DNA of 64,000 nucleotides from Apodospora peruviana (Eukaryota > Ascomycota > Sordariomycetes > Sordariales > Lasiosphaeriaceae), in NCBI GenBank assembly GCA_033439685.1, contig JAUEDM010000006.1:1-64000 (forward strand). The letters run 5' to 3'. The notes under the pieces are model-generated. The model ran no database searches and was not told the DNA's origin. It saw nothing but the letters and a program-made list of their open reading frames with translations. This document shows positions 32,676-45,308 of the stretch, one piece after another. Within the stretch, counting starts at the first letter, position 1. Each line of letters opens with the position of its first letter. The translations under genes and the position numbers were made by a program.

Positions 32676-34073
32676 CTACCCAATATGCGGAATGGCAACC
32701 GTCCATGTCGACACGTATCCAGCTGGCTCGATGTAATAGAGACTGCGAAATGTTTCTACCAGCAGTATGATGCGCGATGCATAAGACGCGATCGTGATAA
32801 TGAGGACGATAACAAAATAAGGGATGCGGCCTATCGGCAGGAACCTGAACAGGGTAACCACCAGCGGCGAGAGACCCAACACGAGCGAGCAAATCCTCCA
32901 TAACAGCCTGTCCACCGGCGTCGGGAACGAGAAGTCCCATGCCGTGAGGTGGATAAGGCCGTACAGGAGACCACCAAGAAGAAGTCCGGAGGCGAATGCG
33001 GCCCCTGACTGGATGTCCATGCTGGGCATGAGCATCGATCTCGGCCGGAACCTGCCCACGTCGTTGCCCCGCTGACCCGTTATCTCGGCGATCTCGGCAC
33101 CGGAGGGGCTCCTGCACGCCTCCAGGATGACGGGCTGCGAGACGTCCTGCGGCTGGTGCCAGAGCAGACCGTAGCCAACCATGGCGCAGGCGGCATAGGA
33201 TACGGTCATGATCTCAAGCTGGCTGTTGGGTTTGCCTTTTACGGAGCGCACAATCAGCTGGACGACCAACCATATCAGCTGCGAAAAGGCAATCAGCTTG
33301 ACGAGCCCGTCACTCTTGCTCTTGTCCGCCAGCTCCTCCTCTGACTCCCTTGGAAGGCAGGCGATGATACCGTGTCGCCGCGCTATCGCGATCTGACGTG
33401 CGTTGAGAACCCAGAAATTCCCACACAAAGGTTGAGCAAACCCCTCAAACTCTATCACGTCAGCGCGATTGCTGCTGTTGGTGCCACTTCTGCTGGTCGC
33501 GGTAGATTCAATATAGCTGGGCTCGAGTGCCTCGCAGTTGGTCCGGTGCGCCTGCCAACCAGTGGAACCCATTCGCTCGAACTGGCGCTCATAATGCCGC
33601 TGCAGTTCAAGGGCCTTCTCGGACAGCAGTCCTCCTCCGTGGCCGCTGCCGGACTCCTCTACCGGCTCATCGGGGAACTTGATCAAGAAGCCGTCCATAT
33701 CGGCAAAGAGAGCGTGCGTCAACGTCCACTCGGTGCCATCGTCCACGGCCATGGTCCTCGTTTCGCCGACGCTCTTCCGCGCAGACAGGAACCTGTCCAC
33801 GCCGAAGGCTATGGTGAGCTCGGGCATCAGGGAGGAGTATAGCGTCCATTTCAACTTCCGCTTCGCGAGCCAGACCGTTTTTCGAAACAGCTGCCATCGC
33901 GTCCGCGAGCGGATCGGTGGTGGGACGTTTAGATGAAGCACCGACCATGTAGACAGGAAGATGACGCTCAGGCAAGCCCACACGATGTCGAGTGTCGAGC
34001 GGATTTCGGGACCTGCGACGAAAGACGGTTCGCCGGGCGGAGGAAGGGTGCAGTTTGGCTGGAATGTCTTCAT
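32676..34073 (-). CDS. multispanning membrane protein of unknown function, 465 aa
   Basis: An intronless frame starts MKTFQPNCTLPPP at 34073. An N-terminal hydrophobic helix (TLDIVWACLSVIFLSTWS) leads to the HLNVPP element seen in a large family of uncharacterised fungal membrane proteins. A long hydrophilic loop (about 95-245) includes HALFADMDGF and the ARRHGII helix. Five or more hydrophobic segments follow, for example LIAFSQLIWLVVQLIVR, SGLLLGGLLYGLIHL and YFVIVLIITIASYASRII. The C-terminus YVSTWTVAIPHIG is also typical of the family. There is no enzymatic motif. It points the same way as the sugar transporter about 620 bp away; no link is known. Confidence 0.88.
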   Translation of the reverse strand: MKTFQPNCTLPPPGEPSFVAGPEIRSTLDIVWACLSVIFLSTWSVLHLNVPPPIRSRTRWQLFRKTVWLAKRKLKWTLYSSLMPELTIAFGVDRFLSARKSVGETRTMAVDDGTEWTLTHALFADMDGFLIKFPDEPVEESGSGHGGGLLSEKALELQRHYERQFERMGSTGWQAHRTNCEALEPSYIESTATSRSGTNSSNRADVIEFEGFAQPLCGNFWVLNARQIAIARRHGIIACLPRESEEELADKSKSDGLVKLIAFSQLIWLVVQLIVRSVKGKPNSQLEIMTVSYAACAMVGYGLLWHQPQDVSQPVILEACRSPSGAEIAEITGQRGNDVGRFRPRSMLMPSMDIQSGAAFASGLLLGGLLYGLIHLTAWDFSFPTPVDRLLWRICSLVLGLSPLVVTLFRFLPIGRIPYFVIVLIITIASYASRIILLVETFRSLYYIEPAGYVSTWTVAIPHIG

Positions 34074-34910
34074 TGTTCAAGAAGTTTGTCAGATTTCCTG
34101 GATAATAAATCAAGAAAGATGAAGACACATGCAACAGACGGACGGGACACAGGGGGTCACATGTCCTCTGCAATAGCAATAACCTCACGTTACTCCGGAC
34201 CTTCCATTGCTCGGTGGTATTTAAGTTCCCTATCCGCTGATTTAGACCATCTGCTTGAAATGCAAGCACGGTTCTCAAAAGTCGACATGTTTATCGACTG
34301 CCATTGGTCAGTAGGGTGACAATAGATGTTTAAGGGCGGCACATAGCATACGAAACACAGGACAGTACGACATAAAAGAGGGGTAGAAGAACCTTTGGCT
34401 ACGATAAAGTGCCGCAGTTGCTTCATTCGAGCTGTGCCACTGCTTGTTGCCTAACACAGTGTCACACCGGAGTTTTTCCGTTGTCGTGATTGTAATCTCC
34501 TACCAGCCCCTACCTCTTCTTCATTTTCCCCAGATTACACTGCTGAGGAATGTGCAGGTAAAAAACAGTTTGTTCCTATAACTAGTACTCTATCATCCTC
34601 CTGGAGAGGTATTACAGTTTTTCATAAGTTAAGGTACTTAAGCAACCCCCCTTGTAGATGGGACGGCAATAAACTCGAATTCTAGCTGCGCATGCCAGAC
34701 AGATCATATTTATCTTCGTCGACCGCATCGAAGGCCTCGGACCCCAAGTACACCTACCTAGTGAAGTCCAGTTACATGCCCTATCAACCAGCAGCGACCG
34801 CGGTTGCTGGCTGACCATACTAAACGTCTTCGCAAGCTGCTCATCACTCAGATTCAAGCTGAACAGATCATCCGCCGACGGCCGCTGTGGACTACCCGGG
34901 ATAACAAGAC
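34074..34910. other. no gene seen
   Basis: Short frames only. AT-rich intergenic sequence. Confidence 0.5.
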
Positions 34911-35954
34911 TTAAAAATTGGGCCGCGTATCACTGTCGAGCGGATACCCGATATAAAACATCAATTCGAGCGGCAGTATAATCACAGTATCATATGACTT
35001 ATCCCCTTCTCTAGCCAGTGTCACGAGCTTGTTATACACCTCCCGCAGCTCGGAGGGGGATTTACCTTCCATGCCCTCGTGTAAGACCCACTGGATTGCC
35101 TCCTGGTCAAACGCCGGCGCCTGCATGATGGCTCTGTCGAGTACCGGGCGCATAACTACACCTTGGGTGCGCTTGGATCTGGTCGACAATGGTAATGCAG
35201 CACGCACTGGCTAACGGTGGTTGTCACCTTAACACGCGTGTCTGGTTTCACTCCCTCGCCAGCTTGTCCCAGGCGTCTTCGCTCCTGAGGTCAGGGGAGG
35301 CGGAATGCTCGACGCTGAGCATGACAGACCTTTTACGCTCCGAATGGCTTGGACACGGACATGGCGACTGGCCCGGGCTGCGGGGTGGATGTTCATGCTC
35401 GTGAGGCTTTCCAGGGAAGCGGTGTCCGTCACGTCGTCTAAGACACTTAGCAATTGCGGTAGAATGACCAAACTGTATTTTCACACGTGCCTAAAGTGCC
35501 AGGCAATATTGACGAATGTGTCTCGTCAATCACCTGCACGGGGAACCTGATGTGCTTCATCTTGCCGTGCCAGTCGCCGAGCTTGGAGGCTGTGAGAACA
35601 TCTTTGAGACGGGGATCTCGCTTGAAGTACTTCTTCCCCCGGTAGCAATATCGATGAAGAAATTGACTTGGTGGTCGGCAGACAACTTGCTGACCGCATC
35701 TTTGTCAATGGCAGTTGACCTCCTGGACACATTCGTTCTATGCTGGCTCAGATTCTTCAGCTTCCTGCGGCCATTCCACGAGAACCCGGCTCTGGCGAGA
35801 AGGATCAAAGCCTGTCCCTGCAAAGCGACAAGGCGCTCGTGGACCGAGGGCGCCGCTACATACATGAGGCAATCTCGTTGGTGGACTCCCGGTCAAGTCT
35901 GGGGTGGCCGTCGGCAACAAACCAGACCAACGGGGATCGCATCGACGTGATCAT
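34911..35954 (-). pseudogene. unidentified decayed gene
   Basis: Protein-like segments follow one another on the minus strand but in different frames. First is LVWFVADGHPRLDRES (near 35930), then KLSADHQVNFFIDIATG and, after a G-run at about 35640, KYFKRDPRLKDVLTASK with GDWHGKMKHIRFPVQVID. SVLDDVTDTASLESLTSMN follows, then SVEHSASPDLRSEDAWDKL and finally EAIQWVLHEGMEGKSPSEL to the stop at 34911. At least three frame changes are needed and no introns fit all of them. I do not recognise the family. The persistence of sensible peptides suggests a once-functional gene; chance overlap of frames cannot be excluded. Confidence 0.4.
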
Positions 35955-36751
35955 GGCAAGGGTGCGCAACGAGCTTTCGATACTGCTACAGGAGGCCGAT
36001 GCTAGATTCCCGCCTCTCACACACACATGATAACATCATCACCTTGCCCGTGGACTGACCAGTTCCTCAAAAGCCTTGTTAGATACGTCGGCCATGGATA
36101 TTGGCCCTTTGATACTCGCCAGAATCCCAACCGCTGTCTCCAAGTCTTACTGTGCCCTTTGTGTATCCGCCGATTTCTCAAACACTTTTGACCTGCGGAA
36201 AGTAGTTCGAGCAATCTCGGGCTGGCGCAGGTTTTGATTCGATCCGGCTTGATAAATCTGCAGCGCCTGATTGATGTGCCACTCTTGAAACAATGTGTAA
36301 GATAGGTGAGTACTATCCGACTTGTTTGTCCGGCCACTACCAGTTAGTCGTCCTGCCCTTGACCGAGACGTCACTCCTGCCCAACGTGATGGTGCGTGGT
36401 CCATACCCGACGTGAGGTGGTCACGCCTACTTGCTGGGAGCTTGAGGGAGCCTGAGAGCTCTTTCCATCCCTTCTTTACATGCGCCTTCCCAGCGCCAAA
36501 TAGATAACCCACGTGTGCATCCAATTTTGCGGTTTCCACGCGGAACCGACGCAACTCACCCATTCCTTTCAGGCCTCCAACTCCCCAACTCTAGTACCTT
36601 TTCCAGAACTTGGAATGTCAAGACAACCATTTTTGACGCCCCCCATCTGAACGAATGAAGGGAGACTAGCGGAATCTTCTCCAGATCTGGCGGCGACTCC
36701 CCCCTCCCGTCCTTACCAACAGGAAGTCTCTTTGGCTTTCATCCGCCAGCA
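35955..36751. other. no confident gene
   Basis: A minus-strand frame 36147-36563 begins MGELRRFRVETAKLDAHVGYLFG, which looks protein-like at first but degenerates into low-information sequence. It may be the end of another broken gene. Confidence 0.3.
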
Positions 36752-39330
36752 ATGAATTTGCTCAAGACACACACCGTCGTCAACCTTGCCGGTGTGTTAT
36801 ACAGCGTCGAGAGCCAGGTCCAAGTCAGTCGTCACCGGTGCACACACGACATGACGTGCATTGACTTATCGAATCGAGGGCGTTGCTAACAGGATTGATC
36901 GTGGTCCCTGCCAGCCGAGTGTGATGTTGGACTTGGCCTTGTTCCTGCCGTCGCATTCAGCACTCGTAATTTGACTTGGACCGCTGAGGGTGTCCAGGCC
37001 ATCTTCTAAGCTTTTGAGGAGGCTGATGATGTATTCCAGCCTTCCTTTGCGCAGGGCGCTTTCCTCATCGCTCGGTCGGATGGGTCAGGAACCGCAACGT
37101 CGACGCTCGACGACTCGCTCACCCGGTTCCTTAATGAGAGCTCCAGCAAGCTCATTTTCATTTCGGCCGATGCTGGCAAGCTCCCGGATGGGCTTTATTT
37201 TGTCAAAGGTTGAGCGCTCCACCGAGCTTGGAGGCTGTTCCCTGACGAGAACCTCTCCTTCACCCTTGCTCTGGCACCTTCGGGGGACGGCAAGCCCCAC
37301 ACGTGAGCATTAGACGGTTTGACGTGGTTTTCCCCTTGACAGTTAACTAGCCAACAGGTTTGAACCGTTGAAGGCTGAGGCCTATTCGGATCTGTACCCC
37401 GTCGTCGCCGTCCCTTCGAGGCTACATTATCCCATAAGCGAGCCTTTGAATGGCCTCAGAATCACCGTCAAGGACAACTATCACCTTTCTGGAGTTCACA
37501 CGACCCTGGGAAGCCGTTCATGTACCAAATTATGTGGACCGCAACAGGAGAAATCTCTCCTTGTCAAGCATCTAGTTGACCAAGGGGCTGTTATTGTGGG
37601 GAAGACGAAACTTGGTGCCTACGCTGGTTCTGAAGTGCCCCCCGAAACGTGCATTGATTATTTCCCACCGTGGAACCCGAGGGGAGATGGGTATCAAGGT
37701 CCCTCCTGCAGCTCAAGCGGAGCAGGGTCCTCGGTCGCAACTTATCCTTGAGTTGATGTTGCCTTGAGGACTGACAGTACGCATTTCCTTCCCTTCAACC
37801 AGCGGGTTAACATGTTGACAATTTCTCGTGTCCATTTTCGCAACCACCGGCAGCATCAGAATGCCTGCAGCATCATACGGCCTGTGGGGCTTACGAGCCA
37901 CTCGCTCCCTCTTCCCACTGAAAGGCATCATGCCTGCCGTTCCGTAAGTCTGCAAAATCAAGTTCTCATCTTGGTATTCTGTACTAACATCAACAGGTAT
38001 TCGACAGGTTAGGTATTCTGACACGCAGTCCACTCAATCTCCGCAAGTTTCTGGACTTCACTCGCTGCTCTCCCGTAACTCATGAGCAGTCCGTTGCACA
38101 GGCAGCCGACCAACAGTCGTTCATCGTATCAAGTAGCGGACGACCAGCCAATATCATCATTCCCACCGACTGGTTTCTCATGAAGAATGAAGGCCAGCAG
38201 AAAATGGTTGATCATTTTACCAAAGTCCTCGTGAATAAAATTGGCATCAACGTGCTCAGGCTCTCTTTCGAAGCAGAATGGGCAAAGACTGGGCCAAAGG
38301 ACCTACGGTCCAAGACATTACTGGAATATTTGGACAAGGTGAGTGTTGAGCGGGCTAACAACTAAGCCAGATAGCAAAGACTAATTGCAAACACAAAGTC
38401 TATTTCCTGGCCCAACTACTACGACGGATATCACTCGTACGATCAGTTTCGGAGATATTTTCAGGCCAAGTTTGGCCATTCCCTCTACACGAGCCCCTTC
38501 ATGACTCGGCGATGGTGAGTTTTCCCCGAACGCCAGCTTCATGAACAGAGCCGTCCCGTCTCGACTAACCACAGTTTGGCAGGGGCCTTGCATCCGACAT
38601 CACCGAGGATGAAGAAACCAGGGGTTGAGCGAACTGGGTGTCTAGTGCGCATGAGTTCGTGATTACATTTTGAAGCCAGACACCGAATATAACTTTGTCC
38701 TTCTGCCGCTCGGTCGCCCGGGCGCAAACTATCGTGACATTGTTCCGACATCGGGATCGGGAGGGTAAGCAAGCCACTCTCAATGCCCGACGTTTGCAGT
38801 TTCAATTCTACCAAAGCTAATTAGTTACCACCACAGGGGGAGCTTGTTCTCCGAGTCTGTATATGACCCCATCGACTTTTGTACCGTTTTGGGCCTGCCG
38901 CAGCCGGTCATTCCAAGTAAATTACAACCCTGCCCTGTTTTCTCACTTAATTAATACATACGTGAATGAATGGCAAGTAAGATTGTGCTGACAAACACGG
39001 ACAATACTCGATAATTTAGTCGGTCAAAATCCCTATGAGTCACGTGTGACTGCGGCTACGGAATATGCCCCCATCGTGGCCTCCCTTGTAGGACGCGAGG
39101 TATGTCGACATTACACACTAACCATACTACATCTCCCACCTGCCTACCCTTTCGTGATAGATCATGTCCCTAATCCGTGCTTTTCACACTTTACAGGAAG
39201 CGATGATGATTTGCTACAACTAACGCTAGACGCGTTGGACGCTGCTGGCTGGCCGACCGAGGTACTGACAGGAAGACGTCATTTCCGGTTACCAATGACA
39301 ACGATCGTCATGAAGCTGGTCCTGCTCGTA
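36752..39330 (+). pseudogene. amidase-signature enzyme, heavily broken
   Basis: The start MNLLKTHTVVNLAGVLY (36752) is followed by LTWTAEGVQAIF and the segment from AFLIARSDG to LAPSGDGKPHT. Next comes the amidase core LNGLRITVKDNYHLSGVH (catalytic Lys), then AVIVGKTKLGAY and PSCSSSGAGSSVA (Ser motif). Later pieces include PTDWFLMKNEGQQKM, SISWPNYYDGYHSYDQF, FVLLPLGRPGANYRD and GWPTEVLTGRRHF near 39290. Premature stops occur at 37007-37009 (TAA), 37211-37213 (TGA) and 37749-37751 (TGA where Trp is usual), plus further stops and frame changes. Fungal relatives are about 600-aa amidases, some in secondary-metabolite clusters. Several introns are still recognisable. Confidence 0.8.
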
Positions 39331-40007
39331 AAGGCGGCGACGGTACGAAGTTGTGATTAATGGGGGAGTGGCGAATTAAATAAGGGGGGAAAATGTCAAT
39401 GAACAATAAGGACACTAGTTAAAATTCTTAGTTTATACAGATTACACAGATAGGTGAATGCGTGGAACGGAATACTGGTTTCCCTTCCCGGCCCGCCGCG
39501 ACTACGGCTACTGCTCTAACATGGTCGCAAACTAGTCTTGCCGATCCAGACACAATAACTCCGATCTTCTCATAGCCAGTCTCAGTCTCAGTCTCCCTCG
39601 CCAGCAAGTCGGCAAAGTCCAGGCAGGTTAAGGGGGTGGTGTTTTGAGGGCTCTGTGTGTACTAAGGTAAGTTATTAGCAAGGATATGGGGAGATTTGAG
39701 TTGATGTTCTAATCTCATGGGCGGACACTGATAGTCGGGGAGGAATACATGTAAGCAACTGTATCGATAATGATCGCTATGCTATGCGAAACCTAGACAA
39801 AACAAATGATAAATCTAACTAACAATGGAAATCCAAATTGAACGTTCTATGCCATGTAAAATCCACACGCTTCAATAATAAATCAGCGAAGGTCCGTTCA
39901 AAATCAGGTAAAACGCCAGCCAGGCTCCAACTCCAGACAAAACGATCACTCCCTTCCAGCCCTGAACCCACCACCACCACCTTGGCACAGTAACTAAACG
40001 AGAAAAA
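39331..40007. other. no gene seen
   Basis: AT-rich intergenic sequence between the amidase relic and the 3' end of the secreted-protein gene. Confidence 0.5.
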
Positions 40008-41522
40008 TTAACCAGATTTGGGCCAACTACCGCCACTCTCCTGCCCTGGGAACTTATTGTCCAGATTGATGTACTTCCCACTCTTGAAATACCCCTTGTG
40101 CACATCCTGCGCAAAGAAGCACTTGGGCAGCTCATTACCATTAAAGGGGTTGGCACTAGGCTCGATGGGCTTATCGCCGTCCTTGTGCGTCCGCCAGCAG
40201 TCCTCCGAGTTGCGCATCGTGTACATCGGATCCATGCCGTACTTGTCCCAAATCTTGTTCAGCGCGTCGTCGTCCGGGAACCCGATCAGGTCGTTGTTGC
40301 TGAGCTTGTTCATCAGGTCGTAGCAGATGCTGTGCTCGGCGTCCCACGCGTTCATCTTGTTGTTGCAGCGGTCCTGGCCGAGATCATCCCTGAGCACGAC
40401 CGTCGAACCCCGGGCCTGCCAGGCCAGAGACCAGGCGATGGCCTGCTTCAGCTTCTTGGACACCTCCTCGAAGTAGCCATCGGCCAGATCCATGTTAGGG
40501 TTGTCGAGGAGCCAGACGCCGTAGCTAAAGACCGAGACGGCGGGATGCTTGATGTCGCTGCGACGCATGCTCTTCGGGACCGTGTCCTCCTGCACCGAGC
40601 CCTGTCGTCCAAACACGCCGCCGACGATCTTGTCGATCGCGTCCCATTGTTGTGTCGCAAGTTGTCCTATCGCTTTCTTGACGTCGTCGTCAAAGTTTTT
40701 TATAGGGGTCGGTTCTACATGGGACCTATAAAAAGAAATAAGAGCAGGTTAGATATAATTACTGGCAACGGGCATGTAGTAGTGATGGACCAAAACATAC
40801 CCATCTACAGCGGCTGCTATGATTTGAACTACGCCGGCCATGGCGCCCAGAATCGCGGCAAATTCAGGTCCAGCGAAAGCGGCCGGAGCGGCAGCGCCGC
40901 CCAAGGCTCCGGCGAGAATGTTGAGCGTAGCGACCGCGTACCCCTTAGTATCGTCGTTCTTGGGGTCTTCGATGCCGAGATCGGCTTTGAAGTCGCCCGT
41001 CGACAGGGAGGCGAGAATGATGCCCTGTTCCATGCGGTGGCCGAGTTCCACCATGAAATTGTGCATGTTCTGGACCGAGACATAGAGGTAGTACAGACCA
41101 CCCTTTTTGATGTTGTTGAAGTCGGCTAAACCGGTATGTGGTCAGTTTATCACGTCTCATCACCAGACTGGAAGCAACGGAGAGACTAGTAACTTACTGC
41201 ATGTTTTCTTCAACTGGCATTGTGAGCCCCAGCTAACGCAGGACATGTCGGCATGGTTAGCATCGGGAAACAGTTCCATGTACAGATTCTGCGTCCAGTT
41301 GGAGTGATCGACGTTGGCATCGATGTACTTGACGGCGTAATCGTCTGCTCCGCTCCCGCCCCAAAAGGCCCCCATGTCGTCCTTTGAGTCCCATCTCTTG
41401 CCTTCTTCGCAATCTGGAAGATCACCATCTGGCAGAACTGCTAACGCCGGACGAAAGAAGAAGAGCACCGAGAGAGCGAGGGTGATGCTGCCCACCCTCC
41501 AGGGGTGAAGAGTAGTTCGCAT
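40008..41522 (-). CDS. secreted protein of unknown function, 3 exons, 455 aa
   Basis: Exons 41522-41198, 41125-40801 and 40725-40008 join in consistent phases. A signal peptide (to about residue 28, ending FFFRPALA) precedes a region with a few cysteines (DLPDCEEGKRWD, then MSCVSWGSQC). Exon 2 encodes a helical stretch (FNNIKKGGLYYLYVSVQNMH) and then a Gly/Ala-rich hydrophobic segment (LNILAGALGGAAAPAAFAG to GVVQIIAAAVDG). Exon 3 is hydrophilic with Trp and Cys residues, ending in a conserved-looking tail (CFFAQDVHKGYFKSG). I recall similar unannotated secreted proteins in plant-associated fungi but no function. The hydrophobic centre after a signal peptide could be a membrane-inserting or oligomerising element. 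No catalytic motif is seen. Confidence 0.85.
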
Positions 41523-43119
41523 CCTGACTGAGACAGGCTGATATGCCGGAATACTGTGGATGGTATGAAGTCGTTGGTGTTGTACGTGGGTTGGTTGCTT
41601 GTAGTAGATGATGTTAAGTGAATATGATGTAGTTATGATAATCGAGATACAGGGAGACGGGAGTTTATATAACTTATCGAAATGTTGGCAACGAAGCGGT
41701 CATTCCAGAATTAGATTCGAGACGAGCAAGATGAGCCAGTGCTTAGGTCTCTTCCGAGTTAAACGGATCTCGAGAAGCCTCAGCGCAAAAGGCGATGGAA
41801 CGACTACAGATCTCACCATCTTCGCGAGATCGTGAAACGGGCTGTATTACTCTGACCAGCATAAGCCTCATCAGAAATAAGCACATATGAGATTGAGGGG
41901 AAAGCAAGGATGACAACAAAGCCATGCCTTCGACCGCCTCAACTCCTCTAGTGTTCAGATATGTATACAGCCCGCAGCCTCAGATGGATTCGAGAAGATG
42001 ACAGGAAGCCTGGGTTGTTTATCTTGTCGCCGGCCGAGTGTCAAGACCATGTACAAGACAAAACGCTATGCGAGCTGTAAAAACCGAGGAGAACACCATA
42101 TGGCGGCGCTTGCGGCGCTTAAGTATGTGGTCGAGGTGAACAGGTTAGCGCTGCCTCTTCGTATCTTGTTAATTTGCGCGTTTGGACTACCGATCTGCCC
42201 ACCATAATGTTCTAGCCAGCGCCTATTACAGGTGGTAATGTCGGGAGTTATCAAGAGATGGTCGCAGCTTAGGTAGGGGTTTATGTGTCCAGCTTTATCA
42301 CATGGGGTTCTGGTACCCGAATCTCGAAATCAAAATTCAAAACTGCACGTTTGATAAAGAGATAAAAATAGCTCAGTACTAGCAATTCGGGTAAACAAGG
42401 CCTTGCACCCGGCCTAAAGTAGAGTCGTGGTCATTAACACTACCCCCCGTCGACTAGAAACACCTGCTTAGAGGCTGAGAACAGAGGGCTTGAAGGAATG
42501 AGGCTGAGGTTTTGCACTTGGAACAGCTACACTCGGTTTAAGTCAAAAGCGAGATGTCGACGAGAATAAAACGAGGCTGATGTAGTAGAAATCCGCGAGC
42601 TTGGCCAACCATGTGAGTTCACAATGCCGGTGGCCCTAAGCCACATACATACATGCACGCAAAGTATTTATTCCGTATTTGTTTGTTTGCTAGCTGCCCC
42701 TAATCCGCAAACGCGAGGCCTGGCACAAGTAGTGGGGCGAGTCCGAGATGGCTTTGTTCCGTACGGTCAGCTGTTATTATTATTGAGACCTAATAGGGAA
42801 TATTTGCCTGATCCAGCTCACCTTGCCCCCATACTAAGGTTAGGGACTGGCAAACAAGTAATTAATAATACTTCAAACAAATGCTGTCAATCAGTCTCCT
42901 TCAGCAAAAAAGAATAGGAAATGTCTTGACACCCATAGTACAGTTCATCCAGGTGGTCCGCTTCTATCCGGGTACCATTCTCGATTTTCACCCCTTTCCC
43001 GGGTTCAAGAGCCTTCAGATGGTATCCGTCTGTCCGCACTGAATCCGCTCCCAGTTCATTACATGTACTCGTCCACCCCCTCCCCCCCCCCCCCCCCCAT
43101 CTGTGCGTCATTGTCTTTC
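41523..43119. other. no gene seen; 17-nt poly-C tract at 43082-43098
   Basis: About 1.6 kb without a convincing frame on either strand. A run of 17 C residues near the right end is the only notable feature and may be a sequencing-difficult site. Confidence 0.5.
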
Positions 43120-45150
43120 TAGCAGTCAACTGCCCCAACACCAACACATACATCATGTCCTCCCTCCAGATCCAGACGTTCCATTGACCCTAACTCAACT
43201 AATCCACCACCGAGCTCTCGCACATGGGCGGCGACCAGTTCGTCCAAAACCTCCCCGACTAACAAAACATCCTGCTCACCACCAGCAATCCCGGGCCGTG
43301 GCAATGTTGCGTGGGATGGCGGCGCGGATGGTTGTTTCACCGCCCTCGCAGACCACACGCAAGTCAGACGGCGAGATGTCAACGACATGACCATGCATCT
43401 CCAAAACTTGCGGGCAAACCAGCAGCTCCTCCTCATCTTGCTCCCAAACAGCAACAGCAACGTGGTCTCTGTCGTTGGGCATCAATCTGTCCCGCAAGTT
43501 GAGTCTCGAGATCAGTCATTCTCTTTGTCCTCCGCCACAGTGTGGTGTCGGTCGAGTGCCGCCAGGAGATGGCCTTCGTCCAGCACAACTTGCGCGAGTC
43601 CACCATCATTGTCAGCAAGCCGAACAAAACGCGTACGGGAAGCAATGACCTCCTCCCATGCTCTTTTCCACTTGTCGACGCCGATGTGCGTGCTGGAATC
43701 CGTACGAGTCGCTGGGCAACGCATGCCACCTTGGCGGACTTGATCGACAAGGTAAACACAGCGACTCCTGCGTGGCCACGCGTGCAAGGGTAAATGTCTT
43801 GGGGTTTTCAAGGGGTCCGTTCCGCACGCGAGTGCGACCTCGACGCGGGCGCTCTCGAGAAGTGGTATACAAGCAACATTCAAGGAGAAAGGCGATGTGT
43901 TTATGTTGGAAGAAAGATGGGTACTAGGGGTCGGACAACAGCAGCCATGGACGAAGACGATGGGATGGCCGATTGTGTGCTTGTAACGCTCAGATCGAGG
44001 CCATCTTGCTCGCGGCACAGAGATACCAGGTGCACTGCTGCCAGGGGGTCACCGCCCAGCGCAAAGAAATTGGATCATTGGGCCGGATGCTGTCGGGATT
44101 CAACCATAAGATCATGCCCTAGGCTTGCCGCAGACGGTCCTCTGTTTCTGTCATGCTGCCCGCGATGGATGTGACCTCGGTTTCGTTGCTGTCGCTGATT
44201 TCTTCTGTACCGGAGGCGGCGTCTTTTATTGTGCCGATCAACTTGATGGTGCAGTTCAACCGCGGCGCCGAACTGACGAAAGCCGCTTGCGAACAGTCTT
44301 GCCCGATACAAGATTGGGATGTAGTCGACGACTACATACGCCGTCGGGATTATGTACCGGGCACCACCCCCTCCCAGATCCATATCGGCTCTGCACATCA
44401 TTGCATATAAATGGTCACACAAACGGGCAGAAGCTAATAACCCCGAGCTCCCATCATCCTCCACCTTGGCAGGCTGGCTATTATTGTCGGCAATGAATGC
44501 TACCAGCATGCTTGTTACCCCTCCTTGTTCTACTTGAATCACCCCGGCAATCACCGTCATCTCGGCCGACAGTCTGGCTCTAAGCTGGCTCTAAGCTGGC
44601 TCTCGATATCACCCAGCTTAACCCACTGACCTCGCTGCTTGACCTGCGTGTCTTTGCGGCCTACAAATACTATGCCACCAGAGCTGTCAGGGTCATACCT
44701 GTCTAGATCCCGTCTTGTACAACCGCCCTCGGCCACCTGGATAGCTGTCACCATGGCCTGCAGTCAGCCACGACGGATCGTCGATGAAAGGAGGCAGCGG
44801 TATTGTCAAGGTCGTTCAAGCACCCCTGACCCACAATCAGCCCCTCAACACCAACCGGCATCAACGCCTGGTGATTATTCAGATCGACGATCCAGATGGC
44901 AACTCCGTTACCAGTCCTAATGGAGACATAGTTACGCCCGGTAGCTGCGCTGCTGTTGGTCGTGCAACCGATCGTGCACTCGCAGGGCCCACAGCAAATA
45001 ATAATACGTGCATGGCGGCCCCGGGTCCCAAAGTCCCGGGTAGAAGCTGCCTCTCCGCCGAGGCCGAGACAGCAGTCGGAGCAATTTGCTACCTCATTGG
45101 CCAGCTCGGTCTTAATAAGGCCTGGGACTGTCAGCTGTGCTCGTTCTCAG
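43120..45150 (-). pseudogene. nonribosomal peptide synthetase module (A-T-C), decayed
   Basis: Reading down the minus strand, adenylation-domain motifs appear in order but in shifting frames. CCGPCECTIGCTTN (A5, near 44955-45015) is followed by VEGLIVGQGCLND (A6), AASFIDDPSWLQ and GRLYKTG (A7), IVFVGRKDTQVKQRG (A8, near 44640) and IIPTAYVVVDYIPIL (A10, near 44330). A thiolation motif FFALGGDPLAAVHLV follows near 44050, with Pro in place of the phosphopantetheine Ser. A condensation-domain start (VDKWKRAWEEVI, then AQVVLDEG) is at about 43560-43700. Multiple frameshifts and the lost Ser exclude function. The upstream part of the A domain is absent. It lies head-to-head with a methyltransferase gene, suggesting the core enzyme of a former cluster. 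Confidence 0.8.
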
Positions 45151-45308
45151 GGCAATAGACTTCTCACGTAATATCCTCAGTCACTCCCCTTGGCAGTCCA
45201 TATGTCCCAGTATAAATATAACCCGAGGAACTGCAGACTATCATAACTTAGGTCTGACTTCCCAGTCAGGTCGTCTCATCTCTTCAACTCCCAGGGAATC
45301 GACATCAA

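Noticed and set aside
40098..41129. 343-aa plus-strand frame opposite the secreted-protein gene
   Set aside because: It spans introns of the well-supported minus-strand gene and is rich in Val/His/Arg as expected of an antisense frame.
43082..43098. Poly-C tract as a regulatory element
   Set aside because: A simple homopolymer in a gene-free region; nothing links it to a gene.
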